Positions 51,134 through 59,469 of a stretch of 64,000 bases of DNA are shown here, in pieces. Under the pieces are notes generated by a model that had not been told where the DNA came from, ran no database searches, and worked only from the letters and a program-made list of their open reading frames with translations. How positions within the stretch are numbered: the first letter of the stretch is position 1; each line of letters opens with the position of its first letter. This DNA comes from an uncultured Lacinutrix sp. GTDB taxonomy: Bacteria; Bacteroidota; Bacteroidia; Flavobacteriales; Flavobacteriaceae. Where the stretch lies: assembly GCF_947500605.1 (NCBI RefSeq), contig NZ_CANMSJ010000004.1:62001-126000 (forward strand), written 5' to 3'. The position numbers and the translations under genes are program-made.

Positions 51134-51693
51134 AATTCTTTTAATTCTTTAAATCGAACATCCATTTTTATCATTTCGGTCAATTTAGTTTTACATTTAA
51201 AAACACGTTGTCTCACTACATTTTCATCATTATAATTTAACTCAATAGCAATATCTTTATATGCCATTTTTTTAAAGAAACGTTTTAATATTTGCTTACA
51301 ATTGTCTGAGATTAATTCTAATTTCTCTTGAAAGAATTCCCATCGTTCTTGTTCCAAAGTAGATAAAGCTATATCTCGCTCTTCATTCTTTAGTTCCGCA
51401 ACACCATTAATTGTTACCTCTTTTTTAGATTTATTTAGTTCTCTACGCCATAAATTTTTACAAACAGTAAATAGATACGCTTCGAAAGAAAACTTAATTT
51501 CAAATTGTTCTTTTTTTAAACGTAAAGTTAATTGCATTAATGCTTTTTGAAAAACATCTTCGGCATCTGCTTGCTCTCCACTGTTTTGGAGTACAAATCG
51601 TTTTACATTTGGGAAACTAGTTTTATAAATATTTAGAATCTGTTTTGTATCTCCATTTATTAAAGCATTTAAGTAGATAGAATTGTCTTTCAT
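51130..51693 (-). CDS. ECF-type RNA polymerase sigma factor
   Basis: 187 residues. Region 2 (YKTSFPNVKRFVLQNSGEQADAEDVFQKALMQLTLRLKKEQFEIKFSFEAYLFTVCKNLWRREL) and region 4 (QILKRFFKKMAYKDIAIELNYNDENVVRQRVFKCKTKLTEMI). Typical single-gene regulator of an operon with its own anti-sigma. Divergent from the lipoprotein-CHAT genes, with a face-to-face promoter pair in the 100-bp gap. Confidence 0.92.
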   Translation of the reverse strand: MKDNSIYLNALINGDTKQILNIYKTSFPNVKRFVLQNSGEQADAEDVFQKALMQLTLRLKKEQFEIKFSFEAYLFTVCKNLWRRELNKSKKEVTINGVAELKNEERDIALSTLEQERWEFFQEKLELISDNCKQILKRFFKKMAYKDIAIELNYNDENVVRQRVFKCKTKLTEMIKMDVRFKELKEL

Positions 51694-51725
51694 CGAATAG
51701 TTAGATAGTAAGCGAAATAATATTT

Positions 51726-51733
51726 TATATTTG
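51726..51733 (+). promoter_or_regulatory. -7 box TATATTTG, + strand promoter for the lipoprotein/CHAT genes
   Basis: Exact TAnnTTTG match 60 bp before the ATG at 51794. It forms an inverted repeat with the minus-strand box at 51743-51750. Confidence 0.5.
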
Positions 51734-51742
51734 AGTGGGTAA

Positions 51743-51750
51743 CAAATATA
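51743..51750 (-). promoter_or_regulatory. -7 box TATATTTG, minus-strand promoter of the ECF sigma operon
   Basis: Exact TAnnTTTG match 49 bp before the sigma ATG at 51693. With a start 6-7 nt downstream, its transcript would begin inside the opposing promoter, so both cannot be occupied at once. Confidence 0.5.
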
Positions 51751-51793
51751 TATAATTAAGAACGGATGGTTATAAACCTATAAAAAACAAAAA

Positions 51794-52438
51794 ATGAAAA
51801 AAACAAAATTAATTTTAGTATTTGCTTTTAGTATTATATTATTTAATAGCTGTTCTAATGAGGAATCCGACATTGAAGGAATAAATGAAAATGTTTTAAA
51901 TGAAACAGAAGTTAACAGCTTAGGAAGAGCATCCCAAAACCAAGATATCTGTTCTTTTTATGTAGACCAATTTGGCAACTTCACTTCAGCAACAATAGAG
52001 TTGAGAATTACATATATACCAATACAAACTTTTTACAATTCTCCATCTGATTATCAAACTGTGAGACAAAACGTTAGGAATCAATTATTAGACATTGATC
52101 AAAATATTACATTTTTACAGTTTGGTTTAGACAAAGATATATTAACAACTGCTTACAACCAAACATTAACAAACATAGGTAGTTCATTATGTAATGCTTA
52201 TACTTCGTATCAGATAAGTGAAGTTGAAACAACCTCGGTTTTTGAAATATGTTTTGAATCTAATGTAACTGAATCTGAAAAAGAAGAAGCTAGGAATTAT
52301 TTTATTTTTAATAATAATTTAGAATTTATTGTAAATATTGATGACAACTGTGAAATGTGGAACTTTAGAGGTTGTTGCAAAACAGAAGAAGTAGGTGGTA
52401 GTGCTGAAAGTTATTCTTATACCTTTTACTTATATTAA
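51794..52438 (+). CDS. Lipoprotein of unknown function upstream of the CHAT gene
   Basis: 214 residues. Lipobox FSIILFNSCSNEES places the lipidated cysteine at residue 20. The mature part has two cysteine-bearing regions (DICSFYVD, LCNAY, EICFESN and DNCEMWNFRGCCKTEE), six or more cysteines in total, suggesting disulfides. No known family. The stop is 15 bp from the TTG start of the CHAT gene, so these two are probably one unit; a CHAT protease and its neighbouring secreted protein may be enzyme and substrate. Confidence 0.65.
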   Translation: MKKTKLILVFAFSIILFNSCSNEESDIEGINENVLNETEVNSLGRASQNQDICSFYVDQFGNFTSATIELRITYIPIQTFYNSPSDYQTVRQNVRNQLLDIDQNITFLQFGLDKDILTTAYNQTLTNIGSSLCNAYTSYQISEVETTSVFEICFESNVTESEKEEARNYFIFNNNLEFIVNIDDNCEMWNFRGCCKTEEVGGSAESYSYTFYLY

Positions 52439-52453
52439 CCAATAATAATTACT

Positions 52454-54940
52454 TTGACTAGAAAAGGTATTTTATTTATTATAATTATTAATTGCTTTAG
52501 CTATTATTGTTACTGTCAAGATAATAATGATTTAGAGAATCCGATAAATATAGAATCATTGTTTAAAGAGAATAATTACAAAAGAGTGGTTCAGGAATGT
52601 ACCACTCTTTTAAGTTATGAGAAACAAATCTCACAAGAAAGCAAAATCAAACACACTACTCTTCTAGCTAAATCCTATCTACAATTAGGAGACTATAACA
52701 GCGCTATCTTGTGGTACAGAAAAAGCATTAAGTTAACTAAAGATAATCCTGAAAAAGTAGTTGATACTTATTTAATTATTTCAAAAATTTATATTGATTA
52801 CAACATAGAAGGCTCTTCTAAAATGGCAATTAATGAATTATCCGAAGCAAAGTCTATAATTATTAATAACAAATTAAACATCCAATATTTATGGAGAATT
52901 TATAATAACATAGGGATTTTTTACAATAGGTTAAATGACTTTAAAAATTCAAAAAAAAACTACAACAAAGCGTTAGAAACTGCTCTACTAATTAAAGACA
53001 ATGAAAAAATACAAATTTCATATATTAATAAAGGAAACTTATACTACGCTGGCATTGAAACCTCTAAATTAAATCTTAAAATTTATAAAGATTTTAATCT
53101 AGAAGCCCTAAAGCATGGTAGCAAGTATAACTATGCTATATTTAAAAACCTAGGGATAGGTAGCTATCTTCAAGGTGATTTTGAAGAAGCACTAAAACAT
53201 TACAATGAAGCTTTAAAAAAAATCACTTTATCTGAATTAAAGCAGAACAGTGATTTACCAAAAACATCTCAAATCAACAATAGTGACTATGGTAAAGTAA
53301 TTAGAATTTTATACGAAAAAACATATTCTTGGATTCAGCTTTCTAAACAATCTAATAAAATTGAAAATTTAAATTATGGTCTTCAAACTATAAATTTGGC
53401 TGACCAATTATTAGATAAATTAGTTAATCAGGTTTCTGATAAAGACTCAAAATTACATTGGAGAGAAGAAGCATCTTATTTTTACAACTTGGGTGCAACA
53501 ATATGTTTTAATTTAAATTTAAGTGATAAAGCTTCTTATTTTATAGAAAAAAACAAATCTCTTCTTTTACTAGAATATACAATCGAAAATAACTTAAAAA
53601 AAACTCTACCAGAGTACTTACTTAAAAAGGAATTAAAATTAAAAAAAGAAAAGGATTCTCTATTAAATTTAAAAATAATTTCTAATAAAGAATATATTCA
53701 GGACTTATATTTAAAAACTCAATTAAAACTAATTGTTTTTACCGATTCTTTAAAAAAAGAATTCCCAGAAGTTTATAAAGTAAAACAGAGTAAAAAAACA
53801 TATTCTTTAACAGAAATTAAAAAGCATATAAAGCCACAAACTGTTTACCTCTCTTTTATTTGGGATAAAGAAGAAAATCAATTTGACGCTTTATTTGGCA
53901 TGGCCACCACTAAAGACACTACTTATATTTATAAAATAGAAGGTTTACGTAAAGTAGATACATTAGTAAACACCTACAAATCTTATTTAAAAAAACCATT
54001 TAAACAAAAAGGCGATTTGAAAAATTTTCAAATTAATTCTTCTATTTTATTTAACACTTTATTTCCAGATAAAACTATAAAAACAATTATTAATAACAAT
54101 CACAATCTTGTTATTTTCCCAGACAGTGATCTTCAAAATATTCCATTCGAATCTTTAGTATCAGAAAGTGAATCAAAAAAATATTTAATAGAGTCTAATA
54201 GTATACATTACGCTTATTCCATGTCTTATCTTATAGAAAATTCTAAGGCTAAAAGAGAGGCTGAAAAAAATTTTGTAGGTTATGCTCCACTAAGTTTTAG
54301 TTATGACAATTTAAGTCTTCTACCTAAAACAAAAAAAGAGGTAGTAGATATTAAAAAAGAAATTGGTGGTAAAAATTATATTAATAATTTAGCAACAAAA
54401 GAGTCTTTTCTAAAAAATAGTAACTCTAGTAAAATTATACATCTTGCAACGCACTCTAATCAATTAAACAATCCTTGGATTGGCTTTAAAAACAACAAAC
54501 TATTACTTCATGAATTATACACTTATAAAAACCAAGCAGATTTAGTTTTCTTAAACTCATGCAATAGCTCCTTAGGAGAGATTAAATCTGGAGAAGGTGT
54601 ATATAGTTTAGCAAGAGGTTTTTTCTATTCTGGAGCAAACAGTGTCATTTCTTCGCTTTGGGATGTAAACGATAAATCTACACAAGAGATTACAACTTCA
54701 TTTTATAAATACATAAAAGAAGGAAAAACAAAAAGCGAAGCGTTAAGACAAGCAAAACTAGATTACTTAAATACACATAGTTTAAGTGAAGCATCTCCTT
54801 ATTACTGGTCTTCTTTAATTTTAATTGGTGATGACTCTGTAATTAAATTTGAAAGCAATCTACTCTTTTACACAGTTTTAAGTACAATAATATTATTGAT
54901 TCTATTTTTTATTTTTAAAAAAAACAAAAATCGTGGGTAA
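52454..54940 (+). CDS. TPR-CHAT putative cysteine protease, exported/membrane, TTG start
   Basis: 828 residues. TTG start at 52454 gives a proper signal peptide (MTRKGILFIIIINCFSYYCYC); no ATG precedes it in frame. Residues about 30-390 are TPR repeats (GDYNSAILWYRKSIKL, GDFEEALKHYNEALKK), and the C-terminal CHAT domain (about 540-790) has both catalytic residues: His663 or His667 in IHLATHS and Cys703 in LNSCNSS. A last TM helix (about 803-821) anchors it. CHAT is a caspase-like fold (gingipain relatives). Substrate unknown; possibly linked to the ECF pair or the peptide system. Confidence 0.87.
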   Translation: MTRKGILFIIIINCFSYYCYCQDNNDLENPINIESLFKENNYKRVVQECTTLLSYEKQISQESKIKHTTLLAKSYLQLGDYNSAILWYRKSIKLTKDNPEKVVDTYLIISKIYIDYNIEGSSKMAINELSEAKSIIINNKLNIQYLWRIYNNIGIFYNRLNDFKNSKKNYNKALETALLIKDNEKIQISYINKGNLYYAGIETSKLNLKIYKDFNLEALKHGSKYNYAIFKNLGIGSYLQGDFEEALKHYNEALKKITLSELKQNSDLPKTSQINNSDYGKVIRILYEKTYSWIQLSKQSNKIENLNYGLQTINLADQLLDKLVNQVSDKDSKLHWREEASYFYNLGATICFNLNLSDKASYFIEKNKSLLLLEYTIENNLKKTLPEYLLKKELKLKKEKDSLLNLKIISNKEYIQDLYLKTQLKLIVFTDSLKKEFPEVYKVKQSKKTYSLTEIKKHIKPQTVYLSFIWDKEENQFDALFGMATTKDTTYIYKIEGLRKVDTLVNTYKSYLKKPFKQKGDLKNFQINSSILFNTLFPDKTIKTIINNNHNLVIFPDSDLQNIPFESLVSESESKKYLIESNSIHYAYSMSYLIENSKAKREAEKNFVGYAPLSFSYDNLSLLPKTKKEVVDIKKEIGGKNYINNLATKESFLKNSNSSKIIHLATHSNQLNNPWIGFKNNKLLLHELYTYKNQADLVFLNSCNSSLGEIKSGEGVYSLARGFFYSGANSVISSLWDVNDKSTQEITTSFYKYIKEGKTKSEALRQAKLDYLNTHSLSEASPYYWSSLILIGDDSVIKFESNLLFYTVLSTIILLILFFIFKKNKNRG

Positions 54941-54991
54941 CAAATCTTAAACTTCTAGAACAATTAAGAAAACAACTAATTCTTAATTATT

Positions 54992-56608
54992 TTGAAAGAC
55001 TCTTTATCCTTTTTAGTACAATCGCTTCTTCAAAAAAACAAAATCAAAATTGATGGAGAAGAATTAGATTTTCAAATCCAAAGCCATCCTTCATATCCTA
55101 GTTTACATGCAATAACAGGAGTATTAAGTCATTTTGATATTGAAAATACGGCTATTAGAGTTCCAGTAGATAAAGAAACTCTAGAACAACTACCTCCTAG
55201 TTTTATAGCACAAATTAAACGTAATGAGGTTACCGATTTTGCTTTAGTAGTAAAAAAAGGAAAAAACTATAAAACCATATATAATAATAAAGAAAACGAA
55301 ACTATTTCTGAAGCAGCATTTTTAGAGCAGTTTACAGGAATTATAGCTGCTGTTGAAAAGGACGAAACAAAAACTACAGGCCAAGAAAACACGAGCAACA
55401 TTCAAAAACCATTAGTTGCTATTTCACTAGCATTATTCACTCTATTATTTTTCATTTCAAACCCAAGCTTAAGCACCTCCATTTATTTTATTTTATCATT
55501 AATAGGTGCTGGAATAAGCTTTTTGATCATTCAGCATGATTTAGGATTAAGCTCCAAAATAGTAGAAAGTATTTGCTCTCAAGAAAGCAAAATAACTAAT
55601 TGTAATGCGGTTTTAAACTCCAAAGGAGCTACACTTTACAAAAACATAAAACTAAGCGATGTAAGCCTTATTTATTTTATAGCCATTAGTATTTCTTGTC
55701 TATTATTAAACATCACAAACACATCATTAAATATACTATACTTTATAAGTTTATCTGCTTCACCTATAGTTGCATATTCCATTTATTATCAATTGAAAAT
55801 CTCTAAAAACTGGTGTGCTTTATGTTTGGGTATTGCTTCCATTTTAGTATTACAAGCTACTGTTTTCTTTATCACAGGTGCTACTATCACCAGTCTAAGC
55901 TTTCAATCTGTTTTACTAATTGGCTTCTCTTTTATTACTATCACCTCCATTTGGTTATTTATTAGTTCTAAACTAAAACAACAACAAGAATTAAATACTC
56001 TAAAAATAGAATCTACAAAGTTTAAACGAAACTTTGAATTATTCAATACGCTACTGCAAAAACAAGAAACAATAAATACACCCATTTCTGAAACTTCGGA
56101 AATAATATTTGGCAACAAAAATGCGCCATTAAATATTACAGTAATTACGAATCCTTTTTGCGGACATTGCAAAAGCGTGCACAGTTTGGTTACATCTATT
56201 TTAAAAACACACCATAATGAAATCAATGTCACTATACGCTTTAATATAAACACCAGTAATGCAGAAAGCGATGGTGTATTAGTTTCTAGCAGATTGCTAG
56301 AGTTATTTCATACAGAAGGGGAACTAAAATGCTTAGAAGCTATGCATGACATTTACAATAATGCAGATGCAACATCTTGGCTGGCTACATGGAAAAAATC
56401 TGACAATGCAGACATGTACAAAAACATCCTTGAAGCAGAATACACTTGGTGTTTAGATAACAATATCAACTTTACACCAGAAATATTAGTAAACGGAAAA
56501 TCATTTCCACAAGCCTATAACAGAACTGATTTAGCCTTTTTTATTGAAAATTTAAATGAGTTTTGCGCTACAAATGAGCAGGCAACGCAATTACAAAAAA
56601 CACTATAA
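54992..56608 (+). CDS. C39-like / VKOR / thioredoxin fusion membrane protein, TTG start
   Basis: 538 residues from a TTG at 54992. Order: an N-terminal C39-peptidase-like domain (1 to about 125, FQIQSHPSYPSLHAITGVL) lacking the catalytic Cys-Gly-Pro motif, so probably a peptide-binding fold; five or six TM helices of a VKOR domain with Cys195, Cys204 and the CALC pair Cys275/Cys278; and a C-terminal DsbA-type thioredoxin domain with CGHC (Cys390/Cys393). Such fusions transfer disulfides to exported proteins. It lies immediately upstream of two four-cysteine peptide genes, its likely clients. Confidence 0.9.
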   Translation: MKDSLSFLVQSLLQKNKIKIDGEELDFQIQSHPSYPSLHAITGVLSHFDIENTAIRVPVDKETLEQLPPSFIAQIKRNEVTDFALVVKKGKNYKTIYNNKENETISEAAFLEQFTGIIAAVEKDETKTTGQENTSNIQKPLVAISLALFTLLFFISNPSLSTSIYFILSLIGAGISFLIIQHDLGLSSKIVESICSQESKITNCNAVLNSKGATLYKNIKLSDVSLIYFIAISISCLLLNITNTSLNILYFISLSASPIVAYSIYYQLKISKNWCALCLGIASILVLQATVFFITGATITSLSFQSVLLIGFSFITITSIWLFISSKLKQQQELNTLKIESTKFKRNFELFNTLLQKQETINTPISETSEIIFGNKNAPLNITVITNPFCGHCKSVHSLVTSILKTHHNEINVTIRFNINTSNAESDGVLVSSRLLELFHTEGELKCLEAMHDIYNNADATSWLATWKKSDNADMYKNILEAEYTWCLDNNINFTPEILVNGKSFPQAYNRTDLAFFIENLNEFCATNEQATQLQKTL

Positions 56609-56612
56609 AACA

Positions 56613-56640
56613 GCAAAACCCTTAATGAAAAGGGTTTTGC
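56613..56640 (+). terminator. Hairpin after the VKOR fusion gene
   Basis: Perfect 11-bp arms GCAAAACCCTT / AAGGGTTTTGC with a 6-nt loop, 4 bp after the stop. The following GTTTTG is a modest U-tract. It separates the big gene from the peptide genes. Confidence 0.7.
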
Positions 56641-56670
56641 GTTTTGAACAATATTTCTCTCGCGAAGAAT

Positions 56671-56691
56671 AGACACAAACTGTGAGTGTCT
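56671..56691 (+). promoter_or_regulatory. Leader hairpin AGACAC-N9-GTGTCT, copy 1
   Basis: Six-base arms around AAACTGTGA; the hairpin ends 41 nt before the ATG of the first peptide gene. The 23 nt from AGACAC to the following TT, and further AATGTT, are identical in copy 2 before the second peptide gene. Operator or mRNA stem-loop; not resolved. Confidence 0.6.
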
Positions 56692-56732
56692 TTAATGTTC
56701 ACAGCAAATTTAATTTATAAATATTTTTAATT

Positions 56733-56888
56733 ATGAAAAATTTACAAAACTTAGGAAAAGCTTTATCTAAATCAGAACAAAAAACTATTAATGGTGGAAC
56801 TCCACCATTACTTGGGTGCCAAAAATGTGATAGAGGATGGGTGTGTGACCGTACAACTGGTAAATGTGAATTTGTAGGCCAAATCTAA
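56733..56888 (+). CDS. Double-glycine-leader peptide precursor 1 (four Cys)
   Basis: 51 residues, too short for normal gene calling. A 22-residue leader (MKNLQNLGKALSKSEQ..INGG) has the hydrophobic spacing and the Gly-Gly end recognised by C39 peptidases. The predicted mature peptide is 29 residues starting TPPLLG with Cys at core positions 7, 10, 16 and 23, enough for two disulfides, plus one Trp and several charged residues. No lanthipeptide or radical-SAM modification enzyme is nearby. Likely a disulfide-bonded bacteriocin or signal. The downstream C39-ABC transporter should cleave and export it. Confidence 0.9.
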   Translation: MKNLQNLGKALSKSEQKTINGGTPPLLGCQKCDRGWVCDRTTGKCEFVGQI

Positions 56889-56955
56889 TCATTAAAAAAC
56901 ACCCAACAGATAAACAAGTACAGTCTAAAGACTATATGTTGAGGTTTTTAAATTT

Positions 56956-56976
56956 AGACACAAACTGTGAGTGTCT
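56956..56976 (+). promoter_or_regulatory. Leader hairpin AGACAC-N9-GTGTCT, copy 2
   Basis: Same 21 bases as copy 1, again ending 41 nt before an ATG (57018). The sequence between hairpin and ATG is also partly conserved (TTTAATGTT, then an AT-rich stretch). Confidence 0.6.
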
Positions 56977-57017
56977 TTAATGTTAACAACTAATATAATT
57001 TATTAAATATTTTTATT

Positions 57018-57188
57018 ATGAAAAATTTACAAAACTTAGGAAAACCTTTATCTAAAGCGGAGCAACAAACTGTAAATGGAGGAAGACCGCCGCATAGCAC
57101 TTGCTCTGCATTTTCGAATATTAATTGCCCAATCGGAATGCACGTAGAAGCATGTAGAACAGGCGGTTGGGACTGTTTTGATAATTAA
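57018..57188 (+). CDS. Double-glycine-leader peptide precursor 2 (four Cys)
   Basis: 56 residues. The leader differs from precursor 1 at only five of 22 positions and ends with the same NGG. The mature peptide (34 residues, starting RPPHST) has Cys at core positions 7, 15, 24 and 31, a different spacing from peptide 1, and a Gly-Gly-Trp (TGGW) segment near the end. The shared leader with an unrelated core suggests duplication followed by diversification of the active part. 19 bp upstream of the exporter TTG start. Confidence 0.9.
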   Translation: MKNLQNLGKPLSKAEQQTVNGGRPPHSTCSAFSNINCPIGMHVEACRTGGWDCFDN

Positions 57189-57207
57189 TTTATTTTAAAG
57201 TAAAATT

Positions 57208-59400
57208 TTGAAAAACTTCCCAACATACAAACAGGCAGAATCTAAAGATTGTGGACCAACATGTTTAAAAATTATAGCTAAACATTATGGTAAAACACTC
57301 TCCGTAAATCAGCTTAGAAATATTAGCGAAACTACCAGAGAAGGTAGCAGTTTACTTAATTTAAGTGATGCAGCAGAAACTGTTGGTTTTAGAAGTTTAG
57401 GAGTTAAATTAACTTTAGAAGAGTTACAAAAAGCACCACTACCTTGTATTCTACATTGGAATAAGGATCATTATGTGGTGCTTTATAAAATAAAAAAGAA
57501 CATCTATTACATTTCAGATCCTGGACATGGCTTAATAAGTTATACTAAACAAGAATTTTTAAAATTCTGGATTGGTAATAATGCTACAGAAAAAACACTA
57601 GAAGGTATTGCATTACTACTAGACCCAACACCTAAATTTTATAATAATGAATTTGCTGAAGACGAAGAGCAAAAATTCAACTTCACGTATCTTTCTAAAT
57701 ACTTATACAAATACAAAAGCTTTATTATACAGCTTTGCATTGGCTTACTAGCAGCAAGTTTATTACAATTAGTAGTACCGTTTTTAACCCAAAGTGTTGT
57801 AGATGTAGGTATAGAAAATAGTGACCTCAACTTTATCTACCTTATTTTATTTGCACAAATCGCTTTATTTATTGGTAGAACAGGAATAGAAATTATTAGA
57901 AGCTGGATTTTACTACACGTTAGCACCAGAATAAACATCTCATTAATTTCAGATTTCTTTATTAAATTAATGCTACTTCCTATCTCCTATTTTGATATAA
58001 AAATGACAGGAGATTTAATGCAACGTATTCACGACCACAAACGTATTGAACAAATATTAACAACCTCATCACTAAACGTCTTGTTTTCTATGGTAAACTT
58101 TATAGTCTTCAGTTTTGTACTGTGTTACTATAGCCTTCAAATATTTATCATTTTTGTAATTGGTAGTCTCTTATATTTTTTATGGATTAAAATTTTTCTA
58201 AAAAAGCGAGCTACATTAGATTACAAGCGTTTCTCTGCAATGAGTCAAGAACAAAGTACAGTTATCGAGCTTATAAATGGCATGCAGGATATTAAGCTAC
58301 ATAATGCCGAAAAACAAAAACGTTGGGCTTGGGAACACACACAAGCAAGATTGTTTAAAGTATCTATAAAAAGTTTAGCACTAGAACAAACACAAAGTGT
58401 TGGCTCTTCTTTTATAAACGAACTTAAAAACATATTTATTACTATTTTATCTGCAAAACTGGTTATAGATGGAGACATTACTTTAGGTATGATGTTAGCT
58501 ATATCTTACATCGTTGGACAATTAAATTCTCCGGTTATGCAACTTATAGGTTTTGTAAGAGAATTACAAGATGCCAAAATATCCTTAGATCGCTTAAGTG
58601 AAATCCATAATATGGAAAATGAAGAAATTGATCCACAGAATAAAATAAAAGATATTCCAAAAAGCGGAAAAATTGCTATTAAAGACTTAACATTTAAATA
58701 TACAGGATCAGATATTGAAGTTTTAAAAGATTTAAACTTAACTATTCCTGCAAACAAAACTACTGCTATAGTAGGTACAAGTGGAAGTGGAAAAACAACA
58801 TTAATGAAATTACTGTTAGGCTATTATAAACCTAACGATGGAGAAATATTGTTAAACAAATCGTCACTACAAAACATCTCTCAAAAATCTTGGAGAGATC
58901 ATTATGGTGTGGTGATGCAAGAAGGTTATATTTTTAATGACACTATTGCAAACAATATAGCGATAGGTGAAGGCACTATCGATAAAAAAAGATTAGCACA
59001 TGCAATTGATGTTGCAAATATAAGAGACTATATTGAGTCACTACCTCTAGCCTACAATACAAAAATTGGAGCCGAAGGCACTGGTTTAAGTACAGGACAA
59101 AAACAACGTTTATTTATTGCTAGAGCGGTCTATAAAAACCCAGACTACCTGTTTTTTGATGAAGCAACTTCTGCTTTAGATGCGAATAATGAAAAAGTAA
59201 TAATGGAAAATTTAGACACTTTCTTTGAAGACAAAACTGTAGTAGTTATTGCTCACAGATTAAGCACAGTAAAAAACGCACATCAAATTGTTGTTTTAGA
59301 TAACGGAAAAATAACAGAAATAGGAAATCATAAAGAGTTAGTAGCTAAAAAAGGCAACTATTATAATTTGGTTAAAAACCAATTAGAACTCGGAAACTAA
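57208..59400 (+). CDS. C39-peptidase ABC exporter (PCAT), TTG start
   Basis: 730 residues from a TTG at 57208; no upstream ATG is in frame and the C39 domain begins at once. Peptidase C39 domain: Gln9, Asp14, Cys15 (SKDCGPTCL), His88 (KDHYVVLY), Asp104 (SDPGH), all catalytic residues present. Six TM helices from about 170 to 440, then an ABC domain with Walker A (GTSGSGKTT, 523-531), LSTGQKQR, the Walker B DYLFFDEATSALD and the H-loop AHRLST. It cleaves after the double glycine and exports the peptides. Works with the HlyD protein downstream. Confidence 0.95.
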   Translation: MKNFPTYKQAESKDCGPTCLKIIAKHYGKTLSVNQLRNISETTREGSSLLNLSDAAETVGFRSLGVKLTLEELQKAPLPCILHWNKDHYVVLYKIKKNIYYISDPGHGLISYTKQEFLKFWIGNNATEKTLEGIALLLDPTPKFYNNEFAEDEEQKFNFTYLSKYLYKYKSFIIQLCIGLLAASLLQLVVPFLTQSVVDVGIENSDLNFIYLILFAQIALFIGRTGIEIIRSWILLHVSTRINISLISDFFIKLMLLPISYFDIKMTGDLMQRIHDHKRIEQILTTSSLNVLFSMVNFIVFSFVLCYYSLQIFIIFVIGSLLYFLWIKIFLKKRATLDYKRFSAMSQEQSTVIELINGMQDIKLHNAEKQKRWAWEHTQARLFKVSIKSLALEQTQSVGSSFINELKNIFITILSAKLVIDGDITLGMMLAISYIVGQLNSPVMQLIGFVRELQDAKISLDRLSEIHNMENEEIDPQNKIKDIPKSGKIAIKDLTFKYTGSDIEVLKDLNLTIPANKTTAIVGTSGSGKTTLMKLLLGYYKPNDGEILLNKSSLQNISQKSWRDHYGVVMQEGYIFNDTIANNIAIGEGTIDKKRLAHAIDVANIRDYIESLPLAYNTKIGAEGTGLSTGQKQRLFIARAVYKNPDYLFFDEATSALDANNEKVIMENLDTFFEDKTVVVIAHRLSTVKNAHQIVVLDNGKITEIGNHKELVAKKGNYYNLVKNQLELGN

Positions 59401-59468
59401 AGACCTTTCGACTGTGCTTAAGAAGACACTCACTTGTCATTCAGAGCATAGCGAAGAATCTCAATAAA
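59401..59468. repeat. Inverted copy of the intergenic hairpin repeat between exporter and HlyD genes
   Basis: TGTCATTCAGAGCATAGCGAAGAATCTCA (positions 59436-59464) is the reverse complement of the TGAGATTCTTCGCT..AATGACA unit found at 281-309 and 858-885. It lies inside a presumed operon. Confidence 0.6.
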
Positions 59469-59469
59469 T

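Noticed and set aside
56733-57188. Lanthipeptide or sactipeptide precursors
   Set aside because: The leaders fit double-glycine RiPPs, but no LanM/LanB, radical-SAM or cyclodehydratase gene occurs in the window, and a disulfide-forming enzyme is adjacent instead. A distant modification enzyme cannot be excluded.
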